Source: Lactifluus volemus
Lineage: Eukaryota > Basidiomycota > Agaricomycetes > Russulales > Russulaceae
Direction of reading: 5' to 3'
NCBI GenBank assembly: GCA_022376515.1
Contig: WTXI01000238.1
Span: forward strand, 1-55,968
DNA: 55,968 nucleotides
The notes under the pieces were generated by a model that did no database searches, was not told the DNA's origin, and was given only the letters and a program-made list of their open reading frames with translations. Shown piece by piece: positions 22,258-32,589 of the stretch. Each line of letters opens with the position of its first letter. The first letter of the stretch is position 1. A program made the position numbers and the translations under genes.

Positions 22258-25200
22258 ATGAAGGTGCTCCTCTCAGTACTCTCATTATCCCTTCTCTTGC
22301 TCCTATTAATACCTTCTTCCCCTGGCCTTCAAGGCTGGTGTTCTCAAAGCCTGCTCTCAATCCGGTTTTTGTCGTCGTGGACGCGCTCTTGCCGATCGCG
22401 CAAAGAACAATGCTACTACCTGGCATTCTCCTTACTCCGTAGACTCAAAGTCACTATCCCTCGCGTCTGACAGGGCATTCCTCACCGCTGCCGTCAAGTC
22501 GGAGATTTACCCTGATATCAAATTCAGCCTCGAAGTCCGCGTACACGATGATGGCGTTGTTCGCGTGCGCATGGATGAAGTCGATGGCTTGAAGAAGCGC
22601 TATGACGAGGCTTCCAAGTGGGCGTTGGCTGCCGAGCCTTCCATCAGTACTCACATCCGATGGAAAGTAGACACATCTGCGGCACGTGCGGTCTTTGGAC
22701 AGAATGCAGAGCATGAAGTTGTAGTGGAATTCAAGCCCCTACGTGTCGTTCTCAACAAGGACGGAAGGGAACAGGTGGTCGTCAACGGGCGTGGCTTGCT
22801 GCACATGGAACATTTCAGAAACAAGGCCGTCAAGGAACCTGAGAAGGAGTCTTCAGAAGAGAGCTCCGAATTACAGGAAGTGTTCAAGGTCACCAACCCG
22901 AATGGTTGGTTTGAAGGCGACTCTGAGGATGCTTATTGGGAGGAAACCTTTGGCTCGTGGGCAGATAGCAAACCCAAAGGTATGCCTTGAAACCTGTCGA
23001 CATCGTCTGTCTTCAATAGTAACCATCAGGTCCGGAGTCCTTGTCGCTCGATATCGACTTTCCCCGCCACGGCCACGTCTACGGTATCCCTCAGCATGCT
23101 ACGTCTCTCGATCTCCCGACCACTACCGGCGAAAATCCCTTCTTTAGCGAGCCTTATCGTTTCTATAACGCTGACGTCTATGAGTACCTCGCCTCTGCGA
23201 CTACCTCCCTGTATGGCTTAATCCCGGTGATGCATGCGCACTCTGCAGACTCAACCGTTGCTATCTTCAATGCCGTCGGCTCTGAGACCTGGATTGATGT
23301 CGAGCACCCAACGGCGCAATCGACCCACACGCAGTGGATCTCTGAATCAGGAATTCTCGATCTCTTTATCCTTCCCGGCCCTTCTTCCACAGATGTATTC
23401 CGCCAGTATAGCGGTCTTACTGGTGCGGCACCGCTACCGGCGCACTGGGCGCTGGGTTATCACCAATGCCGCTGGAATTATGTTAGCTCTGATGACATCC
23501 GCGGTGTGCAGAAGCGCTTCGACGAGGAAGACATGCCTTTCGATGTCCTTTGGCTAGACATTGAGTATGCGAAGGATCACCAATATATGATTTGGAACCC
23601 GATAACTTTCCCGGACCCAGTGGAGATGATCAAGGACGTTGCTGCCCTGGGCCGTAAGGTCAGCCATTCCATTTTTTGACCAACGTGAGCTTTCTAACAT
23701 GCCTTTTCCTCAGATGGTCGTTATCGTGGACCCACACCTGAAGCGTGTGGACGATTACCCCGTCTATAAGCAAGCGAAAAAACTCGACATCCTTGTGAAA
23801 CAGAAGAATGGGAAGGACGACTATGAGGGACGGTGCTGGCCAGGTAGCAGCTCTTGGGTTGACTTCTTCAACCCTGCCAGTTGGGACTTTTGGAAATCTC
23901 TTTTCAGAACGAAGAAAGGTTATTTCTCCAAGTGGTCATGGACTGAGAGCACAGAGGATATTCACATTTGGAACGACATGAATGAGGTGCGCTCTATGTC
24001 CAATGTTCCCAGTCCTGCCGTGGTGGTGACCGTCTCAACCCCACTCAGCCTTCCGTCTTCGGCGGCCCTGAGACTACTATGCCCAAGGACCTGATTCATT
24101 ATGGTGGATGGGAGCACCGCGACGTCCATAATATCTACGGGATGTTCCTCCCAAAGATCACCTCTGAAGGCCTCATCGCTCGGGGAAAGACGCCCAAGCG
24201 ACCGTTCGTGCTTACACGTTCCTTTTTTGCAGGCTCTCAGCGTTACGGGGCTACGTGGACCGGCGACAACCTCGGCACCTGGGACCACATGGCCGTCGGC
24301 ATCAAGATGGTCCTCTCGAACGGCATCGCGGGCATGCCCTTTGCCGGATGTAAGCATTTCTCCTAACTCTTACCACCCCCCTTCTATCCGATCGTGCTGA
24401 CGACAAAAACAAACAAACGTTAGCTGACGTTGGCGGGTTCTTTGGCGATCCTGAGCCGGATATGCTCATTCGCTGGTATTGGGTCGGTGCCTTCTCACCT
24501 TTCTTCCGCGCGCACGCGCACCATCAGACCAAGCGCCGGGAACCGTATCTCCTCGACGAGCCTCACAAGAGCACGGTGCGCAGTATACTGCGCTTACGCT
24601 ATTCGCTCCTACCTGTTTGGTATACTGCGTTCCATGAGACCAGTGTGACCGGTCTTCCTCTCCTACGGTATGGGTCTTTACCCGGCTAATGCTTTCCTAC
24701 TCACGCATTTTCTGGGCTTATAGTCCTCACTACGTGATGTTCCCTCAAGATGAAGCAGGCTTCTCTATCGACGACCAGTTTTATGTCGGCAGCTCCGGTC
24801 TGCTCGCCAAGCCTGTCACGCGTCCAGGGGTGACCGAAGAGACCGTCTATCTCCCCGAGGATAAGGTGAAATAGTTTTATTACATGGTTTTTTTTCATCA
24901 ATATATCCTCCTTTGCTTACCACACTGTACGAATAAGATATACTATGACTACTTTACGTATCACACGTATCGCGGCTCCGCCAAGGGCAAGCACGTAGTC
25001 GTTCCAGCAGCCCTACATCAGCTGCCCCTGCTCGTGCGTGGCGGATCCATCATTCCGACGCGTGAACGCCCGCGACGAGCATCCTCGCTCATGCACCGCG
25101 ACCCGTTCACTCTTCGCATCGCGCTCGACAGCTCACTAACCGCGCAAGGAGAGCTCTACCTCGACGATGGCACGACGTATGCGTACAATCGAGGCCACCT

Positions 25201-25609
25201 CACCTGGCGCGGTCTCTCCGTAGACATGATCTCAAATGGCGCAGAGTTGCGCTTAACAAATACGGATTTGGCCCTTGCCACCTCACGCTCCGCGGTTCAG
25301 GGCAACCCTCACCACCATCAGAACAATGGCGGACTCTCTGAGTTCCGGTCGGACAACCCGTTCCAGACCTCCATCGCGTCCGTCCACGTTGAACGGGTCA
25401 TCATTCTCGGGCTTCCAGGTAAGCCCAGGCGCGTCGCTGTCGAGGGCAACGCTGGTGGTAGTGGCGGTAGTGGCGGTGATTTGGATTGGGTGTTCGGGCC
25501 AGGTGTGGCGGCGGTGCAAGGCAGTGGGGATGGTGTGGCAAGCGTGTTGGCGATCAAGGATCCGGGCCTGGGCATCGCTACTGATTGGGCCATTCGAATT
25601 ACACTCTAG
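22258..25609 (+). CDS. glucosidase II alpha subunit (GH31), leader frame disrupted
   Basis: ER enzyme that trims glucose from N-glycans during glycoprotein folding. After the leader, about 940 residues read through eight exons without a stop. Key GH31 blocks: [45 protein letters not shown] (nucleophile Asp within WNDMNE), [18 protein letters not shown] (acid/base Asp), [37 protein letters not shown]. The N-terminus has [16 protein letters not shown], typical of the family. Introns follow PKPKG, LGRK, MNE, FAG, LLR and PEDK. The ATG at 22258 starts a clear signal peptide ([20 protein letters not shown]), but it is one base out of frame with CSQSGFC. Either a single-base indel has broken the leader, or a 59-nt intron (GTACTC...TCAAG) removes the signal. 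It sits inside the transporter array with array sequence on both sides. Confidence 0.87.
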
Positions 25610-25674
25610 GTTGTTGCGCCCACCACATAGACAATGGATGTCTTGTGTATAAATACCTAGTGCTACCCCACCTG

Positions 25675-26341
25675 CCGTATCTTTATATGGTTGCGATGCC
25701 TCCCGGATATCTGCCCAGCCAGGTGGATCCGTCTCGACCGATGCAGATGCAGCCTGCCTACGTCACACCTCACCAACACACTGTCACCACTGTAGTGAAT
25801 TTGACAATCGGATCGACATAGTACCTTACTTTTTATCGCTTACTTGTTTATAACATCTTTTCGTGTTTTTCCGAGATGAGATACCTGCCATCGATCGCCA
25901 ATGAGATAAACGAGACAGCGGACACCTCATATGATCTGAACAAGCAGGACGAATTCGAGTTGATCTAATGTGAGTTTCCAGGCTGAAATCCAGAAGAACA
26001 GTTGCAATGAAAATGAAAGAGAGTTGAATAGGAAGCAACCAGAAACTTTTATTCATAACCGTAGTCGACGTGTGCCAGGCGTCATAACTCTGGTTGTGAT
26101 TTTCGCGTACTGTTACTCACAAAAATCAGGCCAGAAATCTTTACACTAGGCCTACCTGACTAAAGTTAGAACAGACAAGACCAGTGGCACTGTACGTGCT
26201 GAACCGCCTTCCCAATGGAAGGGAAAAGGCAGAAATACAGTACAATCACCAGTGACAAGTGCACAGCAAGAGACAACACAAATGAATTAATTGGTCATTG
26301 AGCCAGGTGCCGATATGTCATTATGTTATTAATAAAAACTT
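25675..26341 (+). other. end of Pro/Ser-rich copy 4 and spacer of unit 4
   Basis: The array resumes at TATCTTTATATGGTTGCGAT with the last 40 codons of the truncated gene (MQMQPAYVTP), then the usual spacer with GAGATGAGATACCTGCCATC. No other gene is seen up to the CACGTG box. Confidence 0.7.
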
Positions 26342-26348
26342 CACGTGA
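26341..26348. promoter_or_regulatory. conserved CACGTG element upstream of MFS gene 4
   Basis: TCACGTGA with core 26342-26347, about 270 bp before the ATG of MFS gene 4. The flanking ACAGGG is shared with the other units. Confidence 0.45.
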
Positions 26349-26615
26349 CAGGGATCAATTGAATGGGATTGACGAACATGCAAACGAACCATGACAGTAT
26401 GAGGTAAAAACGAGGTAAACGTTCCAACAGCCAATGATCGACTCTGAGAACTTGCGGAAGCAACACCATTCGCCCAGAAATGGTTGAAAGGTATACAAAA
26501 GGCAAAAGATGACAAGATGCCGAGGTTACTCAAAGAGTAGTATGGTGATGTACAAGGATACATAAAGTAGAGGAACTGATCTCCTCAGGTAAGTAATTTA
26601 CTTTTTTTGCCCACA

Positions 26616-28358
26616 ATGACCCACAGCGGTGATGTTCCTCCCATAGATGAGGAGACTCCCCTCCTTCCTTCGCAATTAGCATTCAAGAAGCCACCAGCCA
26701 CTGTACCTTGGGCTCAAGTCTGGATTCTGCTTTTTATCAACTCAACAGAGCCCTTCACACAACATGTCATCGATCCGTTCACACCAGAGGCATGACGTTT
26801 TCTATTCAACTCAATCAAGTCCTTTTTCTTACCCAACATCTCTAGTTCGTTCGCAATGTTGGGATCACCCATGGTGACGAGTCTCGCGTGGGATATTATG
26901 TTGGCTTGATGGTCAGATCCAGCGTCATCTCTCCACCTGTCTGCCCATGTCATTTTCTAGCAATTCATATTCTTTGCCACTCATGCTCTGACCATCTTAT
27001 ACTGGAGCAGGCTCTCCGATGTTGTTGGTCGTAAGCCGATCATCCTGATAGGTCTCTTTGGCCTCTCTTTGTCCATGTATTCGTTCGGGCTCTCGACCAC
27101 TTATTGGGGCGCTATTTTTAGGTATGTATTTATGAATTAATTTCTTTCCGCCAAATTCTAACGTATCCCAGCCGGAGTCTCCATGGGGCTCTGAACGGCA
27201 ACGCTGGTGTCATCAAAAGTATCGTTGCGGAGATCACCGACCCCACAAGTCTCCCGCAGGTTCTTTCGTACACGCCTGCCGCATGGTCTACGGGTAATAC
27301 ACTCGGGTGAGTGAGGCCCGCTCTTGATGTGTCACTTTCACTAACGGTAACTTGTATAGCCAGCTGATTGGAGGCTCACTCTCACGTCCCGCAGACCAGT
27401 TTCCTAACACTTTTGGAAATTCTCAGTTCCTGAAGAAGTACCCGTACTTCCTTCCATGCGCAGTTCCTGCCACATTTTCGGCGCTGGTTTGGGTACTGAC
27501 GTACGCCTTTTTGCGGGAGGTAGGCGTGAACGCAATTATATTCGACTCAGGCCCACAGTTCACCATTTATAGACCGTTCCATCTCCGGTAACATTTCGCA
27601 GTCTTCTGAAGAAGCAACTGCGACCCTCATCTGCGGAGATACCTGAATCGCCATATCCTCTTCGCCGGTTGATGACGCGAAGGGTAATAGTGCTGGCTGT
27701 GATCAACTATGGGACTCTTACCCTAGTTGAGGTTTCTTATGTCGCGATCCAGCCTCTATTCTTCAGCACGCCTGTCAGTAGAGGTGGCCTCGGACTGGAT
27801 CCACCAGCAATTGGGAAGATTCTTGCGTCCTTCGGGATACTCAATAGTGTCTTTCAGTTTACTTGCTTCGCGCGTGCTAACGCTCTGTGGGGCACAAAGC
27901 GAGTTTTCATCGGCGGGCTGCTCTGTGCGATCCCAGTCTACATACTCTTTCCCGTGATGAACGCCTTGGCCCGTGCTTACGGTGTCGGCCGGGTTGTGTA
28001 CTTAGCCGTTGTCCTTCATGTTGTTTTTGCTTGTGGTTTATCCTTGTGCCATGGTACGTTGTCCTCACCACCACTAATCGAGTGGCACTGAACTAATAGT
28101 GTTCTTACAGGGTGTATCAACATTTATATATCTGCTGCATCTCCCAACCGTGCATCTTTGGGTGCGACAAATGGGCTTGCCCAACTCCTCGTCTCGATCA
28201 CGCGTACGATTGGCCCAGCAATCTCTACTTCTCTCTTCTCTCTATCAGTAGCGGAAGGATATTCAGGTGGTGGACTTGTGTATACGGTGTTCCTTTCCAT
28301 ATCGTTACTTGTAGTTGCCTTTGGAACGACCCTTCCACGGCAAGTGTGGCAGTCATAG
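26616..28358 (+). CDS. MFS transporter, array copy 4
   Basis: Intact paralogue of 474 residues. Exons: 26616-26789, 26846-26911, 26961-27121, 27172-27306, 27360-27519, 27573-28053, 28111-28358. Exon 6 is 15 nt shorter than in the other copies, an in-frame loss of DVAER in the central cytosolic loop (PESPYPLRRLM). The GC-AG first intron is kept (GCATGACG...CTAG). The first membrane segment reads FINSTEPFTQHVID and retains the Glu seen in copy 6. Exon 4 keeps the family form SRSLHGALNGNAG. Confidence 0.87.
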
Positions 28359-28628
28359 CGTTGCCACGCTATACCTATCACACAATCAAAGGGACATGAT
28401 GACATCCGAGTAACGACTCGGATGCTGATGTTCGTACCACCGTGACTTATATCTCAGTTGTCATGGTATATGGGAACGAAAATGTACATACTGTAAATGA
28501 TTAGTTTTAGAGAAGAAAGCAACATCGGTAGGATCAACCAGATGTACTGTATACTAGTGACAGTTCAACGCGGGAATATAATGATCGGTAGTCAGGCTAC
28601 CAGACGTTCTATGACCTTGGAGTTCACG

Positions 28629-29345
28629 CCAATTAATCGATAGACCGTCACGCGTTCAAGTACTGGAATCCCCGTCTACATCGAACCGCCACCACTGGCA
28701 TTTGATGAGTCAATGATGACTACGTCCGAGTCGGCATGGCCTCACTCGTCGAAGATCTCCCCTGAGTATCACCCACCGTGACCGTTTACTTTGACCCGAA
28801 TGAATCGGAGCGAGCGCACGTAGCGGGCGGCACACTGGTCCTGGCAGGTCCTGGTATACTAGTACTGGCCAGGTATGCGACCTGGACCTTGCTATGTGGT
28901 AGTGCTGTGGTAGCTCCAGCACGGGCAAGTTCACCGCACCCTCTGGTCACTCATTCGCACTTCAAAATGGCTCTGGCTCGGCGGCGTCCAGCAGCAAGGG
29001 AGTTCCCCCGGCGGCACACGCATGCATCCTCCGCATGCGTATCCCTGTTCCCCCGTTCGCGCTGTCACTCCAACCTCTTTACCTCTATCCCTTCACTTAC
29101 CACGCCATGCTGACACCGCCGCAGCCGCCACCGCCCACCTCATCATCGTCACCACTGTCGCAAAAAGTCAGATTGAGCACTCTGCTGGGGCGATAACTGC
29201 TCGGCAGCACCATTCGGCTGACGCGAGCGCGATGGCGATGACGATGGAAACGGCGAAGATTACGGCGATAACTTCTCGACACCCCCATTGGGCTGACGTG
29301 AGTGCGATGGCGATGGCAGCCGTATCTTGCGATACAATCACCCCT
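28629..29345 (+). pseudogene. truncated Pro/Ser-rich gene copy 5 with internal inversion
   Basis: A 5'-truncated copy with many small indels. Between about 29158 and 29321 the sequence is the reverse complement of the equivalent part of the other copies: read on the minus strand it gives ATGGCGATGGCGATGACG in the correct order with the flanking TCAGATTGAGC as the complement of the parental CAATCTGA. On both sides the orientation is normal (CACGCCATGCTGACACCGCC before, AGCCGTATCTTGCGATAC after). The plus-strand reading frame over this part is therefore an antisense shadow. Confidence 0.8.
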
Positions 29346-29515
29346 AACAGGCCTATACAGTTTTCCAAAAAAAAAAACGAAAACAAAATGTACATGACAT
29401 CCATCCATCCGGTACCGAGCCTGTTCCACCTCTAAAATATGAGAGATGAATGGGTCATTAAGCCACTACCGAATCATTTTTCCCGCAACTGTAGTGCCGA
29501 TATCCCATTCAATTC

Positions 29516-29525
29516 ATCACGTGAC
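29516..29525. promoter_or_regulatory. conserved ATCACGTGAC element upstream of MFS gene 5
   Basis: CACGTG at 29518-29523, about 214 bp before the ATG of MFS gene 5, followed by the shared AGGTGTCAATGG. Spacer loss has brought it closer than in units 1-4. Confidence 0.45.
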
Positions 29526-29736
29526 AGGTGTCAATGGAATCGGATTGGACTCATTCAGTTGGATACAGTAGGTAAAAATTCTTCGACCTCTCACGAATCG
29601 GAATGCACGGTCTACAAAATGCAAAAGATGACAAGAATCACAAGATACCGAAGGTACTCAAAGAAGGACAAGTATGGTAAGGATACATAAAGTAGAAGAG
29701 CTGATCTCCCCAAGTAATTCACCTCTTTTGCCCACG

Positions 29737-31484
29737 ATGGCTCGCAACGGTCATGTTCCTCCCACGGATGAGGACACACCCCTCCTTCCTTCGCAATTAG
29801 CGTTCAAGAAGCCATCAGCCGCTGTACCTTGGGCTCAAGTCTGGATTTTGCTTTTTATCCACTCGGCAGGGCCCCTTACATTTTATGTCATAGATCCGTT
29901 CACACCAGAGGCAGGACACTTTCTATTCAACTCGACCAAGTCCCTTTTCTCACTCCAATATCTCTAGTTTGTTCGCAATGTTGGGATCACCCATGGTGAT
30001 GAATCTCGCGTGGGATATTATGTTGGCTTGATGGTCAGATTCAGCGTCAATCTCACCGTCGTGTCTGCCCATGTCATTTTCTAGCATTCCATATGCTTTT
30101 CCACTCATGCTCTGACAGTCTTACACTGGAGCAGGCTCTCCGATGCTGTTGGTCGTAAGCCGATTATCCTTATAGGTCTCTTCGGTCTCTCTTTGTCCAT
30201 GTATTCGTTCGGGCTCTCGACTACTTATAGGGGCGCTATTTTTAGGTATGTATTTATGAATTAAGTTCTTTCCGCCAAATCATAATGTATCCCAGCCAGA
30301 GTATTAATGGGGTTCTGAACGGCAACTCCGGTGTCATCAAAAGTATCGTTGCGGAGATCACCAACCCCACAAGTCTCCCGCAGGTTTATGCGTACATGTT
30401 TGTCGCATGGTCCACGGGTAGTACACTTGGGTGAATGAGGTCCGCTCCTGATGTGTCACTTTCACTAACAGTAATTTCTATAGCCCTCTGATCGGAGGCT
30501 TACTCTCACGTCCCGCAGACCAGTTTCCTAACACCTTTGGAAATTCTCAGTTCTTGAAGAAGTACCCGTACTTCCTTGCATGCGCAGTTCCTGCCACATT
30601 TTCGGCGCTGGTGTGGGTAATGACGTACGCCTTTTTGCGGGAGGTAGGCGTGAACGCAATTTCATTCCACTTAGGTGTTTACCATTCATAGACCGTTCCT
30701 TCACCGGTAACTCTTCGCAGTCTTCTGAAGAAACAACAGCGATCCTCGTCTGCGGAGATACCTGAATCAGATGACGCCGAGAGGCCATATCCTCTTCGCC
30801 GGTTGATGACGCGGAGGGTAGTAGTGTTGGCTATGATCAACTATGGGACTCTTTCATTAGTTGAGGTTTCTTATCGCGCGATCCTACCTCTATTCTTCAG
30901 CACGCCTGTCAATCGAGGTGGCCTCGGACTGGATCCACCAGCAATTGGGAAGATTCTTGCTTGCTTCGGGATACTCAATAGTGTCTTTCAGTTTACTTGC
31001 TTCGCGCGCGCCAACGCCCTGTGGGGTACAAAGCGAGTTTTTATCGGCGGGCTGCTCTGTGCGATCCCAGTCTACATACTCTTTCCCGTGATGAACGCCT
31101 TGGCCCGTGCTTACGGTGTGGGTCGGGTTGTGTACTCAGCTATTGCCCTTCAAGTTATTTTTGATTGTGGTTTATCCTCATGCTATGGTATATCGACTAG
31201 AATCCAAGTGGCACTGAACTAATATGGTTCTCACAGGGTGTATCTTTGTTTATATATCTGCTGCATCTCCCAACCGTGCATCTTTGGGTGCGACAAATGG
31301 GCTTGCCCAACTCCTCGTCTCGATCATGCGTACGATTGCCCAAGCAACCTCCACTTCTCTCTTCTCACTATCAGTAGCGGAAGGATATTTCGGTGGTGGA
31401 CTTGTATATACGGTGCTCCTTTCCATATCGTTAGTTGTAGTTGCCTTTGGAACCACCCTTCCACGGCAAGTGTGGCAATCATAG
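29737..31484 (+). CDS. MFS transporter, array copy 5
   Basis: Intact paralogue of 479 residues. Exons: 29737-29910, 29968-30033, 30085-30245, 30296-30430, 30484-30643, 30692-31187, 31237-31484. Intron 1 begins GCAGGA, still a GC donor but with a changed +4 base, and ends CTCTAG. Introns 5 and 6 are shorter (48 and 49 nt), while exon lengths equal those of copy 1. Motif A is SRLSDAVGRKPIIL. The first membrane segment reads FIHSAGPLTFYVID. Exon 4 begins SQSINGVLNGNSG and has YMFVAWSTG in place of YMPAAWSTG. Confidence 0.86.
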
Positions 31485-31744
31485 CATTGCCACACTATAC
31501 CTATCACATTATCAATGGACCATAATGACATCCGAGTACCAACTTGGGTGCTGATGTTTTGTAGTAACACCGTGACTTATATCTCAGTTGTCACGGTACA
31601 GTATATATGAACGAGAATGTACATAGATAGTTAGTTTTTAGAGAAGAAAGCAACACATCGGCAGGATCAACCCGATGTAAACTTGAAGTAGCAGTTCAAC
31701 GCGGCAATTTATTAATAATGGTCTCGGTACCAGACGTTCTATAT

Positions 31745-32589
31745 TCAGGCCAACTAATCGACCGACCCTCACAGTTCAGAGTCCTGCTGTACTGGAGACC
31801 CCGTCAACATCGAACCGCCCACCATCCGATGACCACGTCCGAGTCGGCATGGTCTCGCTCGTCGAAGCCCCTCCTGAACCGCCCGTCCCCTCTAAAAACA
31901 TTTTGCGCGTAATACGCAAGTTCTTCAGTGATCTGAATGATCTCCCCTGAGTATCAACCACCGTGAACGTTGACTTTGACCCGAATGATTCGGACCAAGC
32001 GCGCGTAGCGGGCACAACTGGTCGTGGCAGGTCCTAGTATATTGGCCGGGTACGCGACCTGCCAGTGGACCCTGCGAGGTGGTAGTAGTAGCTCCAGCAC
32101 GCGCAAGCTCCCCCCACCCTCTGGTCACTCATTCGCACCTCAAAATGGCTCTGGCTCGGCGGCGTCCAGCGGCGAGGGGGTAAGTGCCCATCTCCCGGCG
32201 GCACACGTGCATCCTCCGCATGCGTATCCCCGTTCCCCCGTTCGCGCTGTCACCCCAACCTCTTTACCTTTACCTCTATCCTTTCACTCACGCCATGCCG
32301 ACCCCGCCGCACCCGTCATAGCCCACCTCGTCATCGTCACCATTGCCATCGCCATCGCACTCACGTCAGCCTAATGGGAGTGCCGAGAGGTTATCGCCGC
32401 AATCGTCGCCGTTTCCATTGTCATCACCATCGCCATGGTCATGGTCATGCTCACATCAGCCGAATGGTGCCGCCCAGCAGATATCGTCCCAGCCAAGTGC
32501 TCAATCTGACTTTTCGCGACAGCCGTATCTTTATATGGTCGTGATATCTGCCCAGCCCGGTGGATCCGTCTCGACCGATGTAACAGGTC
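31745..32589 (+). pseudogene. truncated Pro/Ser-rich gene copy 6
   Basis: A 5'-truncated copy with frame changes through the Ser/Pro tract; the block with the DLNDLP motif ends in a stop (NDLP*). It is cut after GTGGATCCGTCTCGACCG, about 30 codons before the parental stop, by foreign segment 3. The same sequence starts again at 34611. Confidence 0.78.

Larger units (their letters stand above)
20525..25674 (+). other. foreign segment 2 in array: LINE-like remnant plus glucosidase II alpha gene
   Basis: A 5.15-kb block inside the 3' end of Pro/Ser-rich copy 4. The array sequence CCGTATCTTTATATGG with the following TCTGCCCAG is present before it (20484-20524) and again after it (25675-25722). 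From 20525 to about 21650 no gene is recognised; reading frames there show no family features. A LINE-like remnant and an almost whole glucosidase II gene fill the rest. Confidence 0.7.
19680..28628 (+). repeat. tandem array unit 4, interrupted twice
   Basis: The fourth unit contains a degenerate Pro/Ser-rich copy with a 210-bp insert (19801-20010). The 5.15-kb foreign segment 2 (about 20525-25674) then follows, after which the end of the Pro/Ser-rich copy, the spacer and MFS gene 4 complete the unit. Confidence 0.8.
28629..31744 (+). repeat. tandem array unit 5
   Basis: The fifth and shortest unit (3.1 kb): truncated Pro/Ser-rich copy with an internal inversion, a shortened spacer and MFS gene 5. 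No large foreign insert is present. Confidence 0.8.

Noticed and set aside
29022..29435. Long plus-strand reading frame rich in Ala, Met and Ser
   Set aside because: It is the antisense of the inverted piece of the Pro/Ser-rich copy, not a gene.
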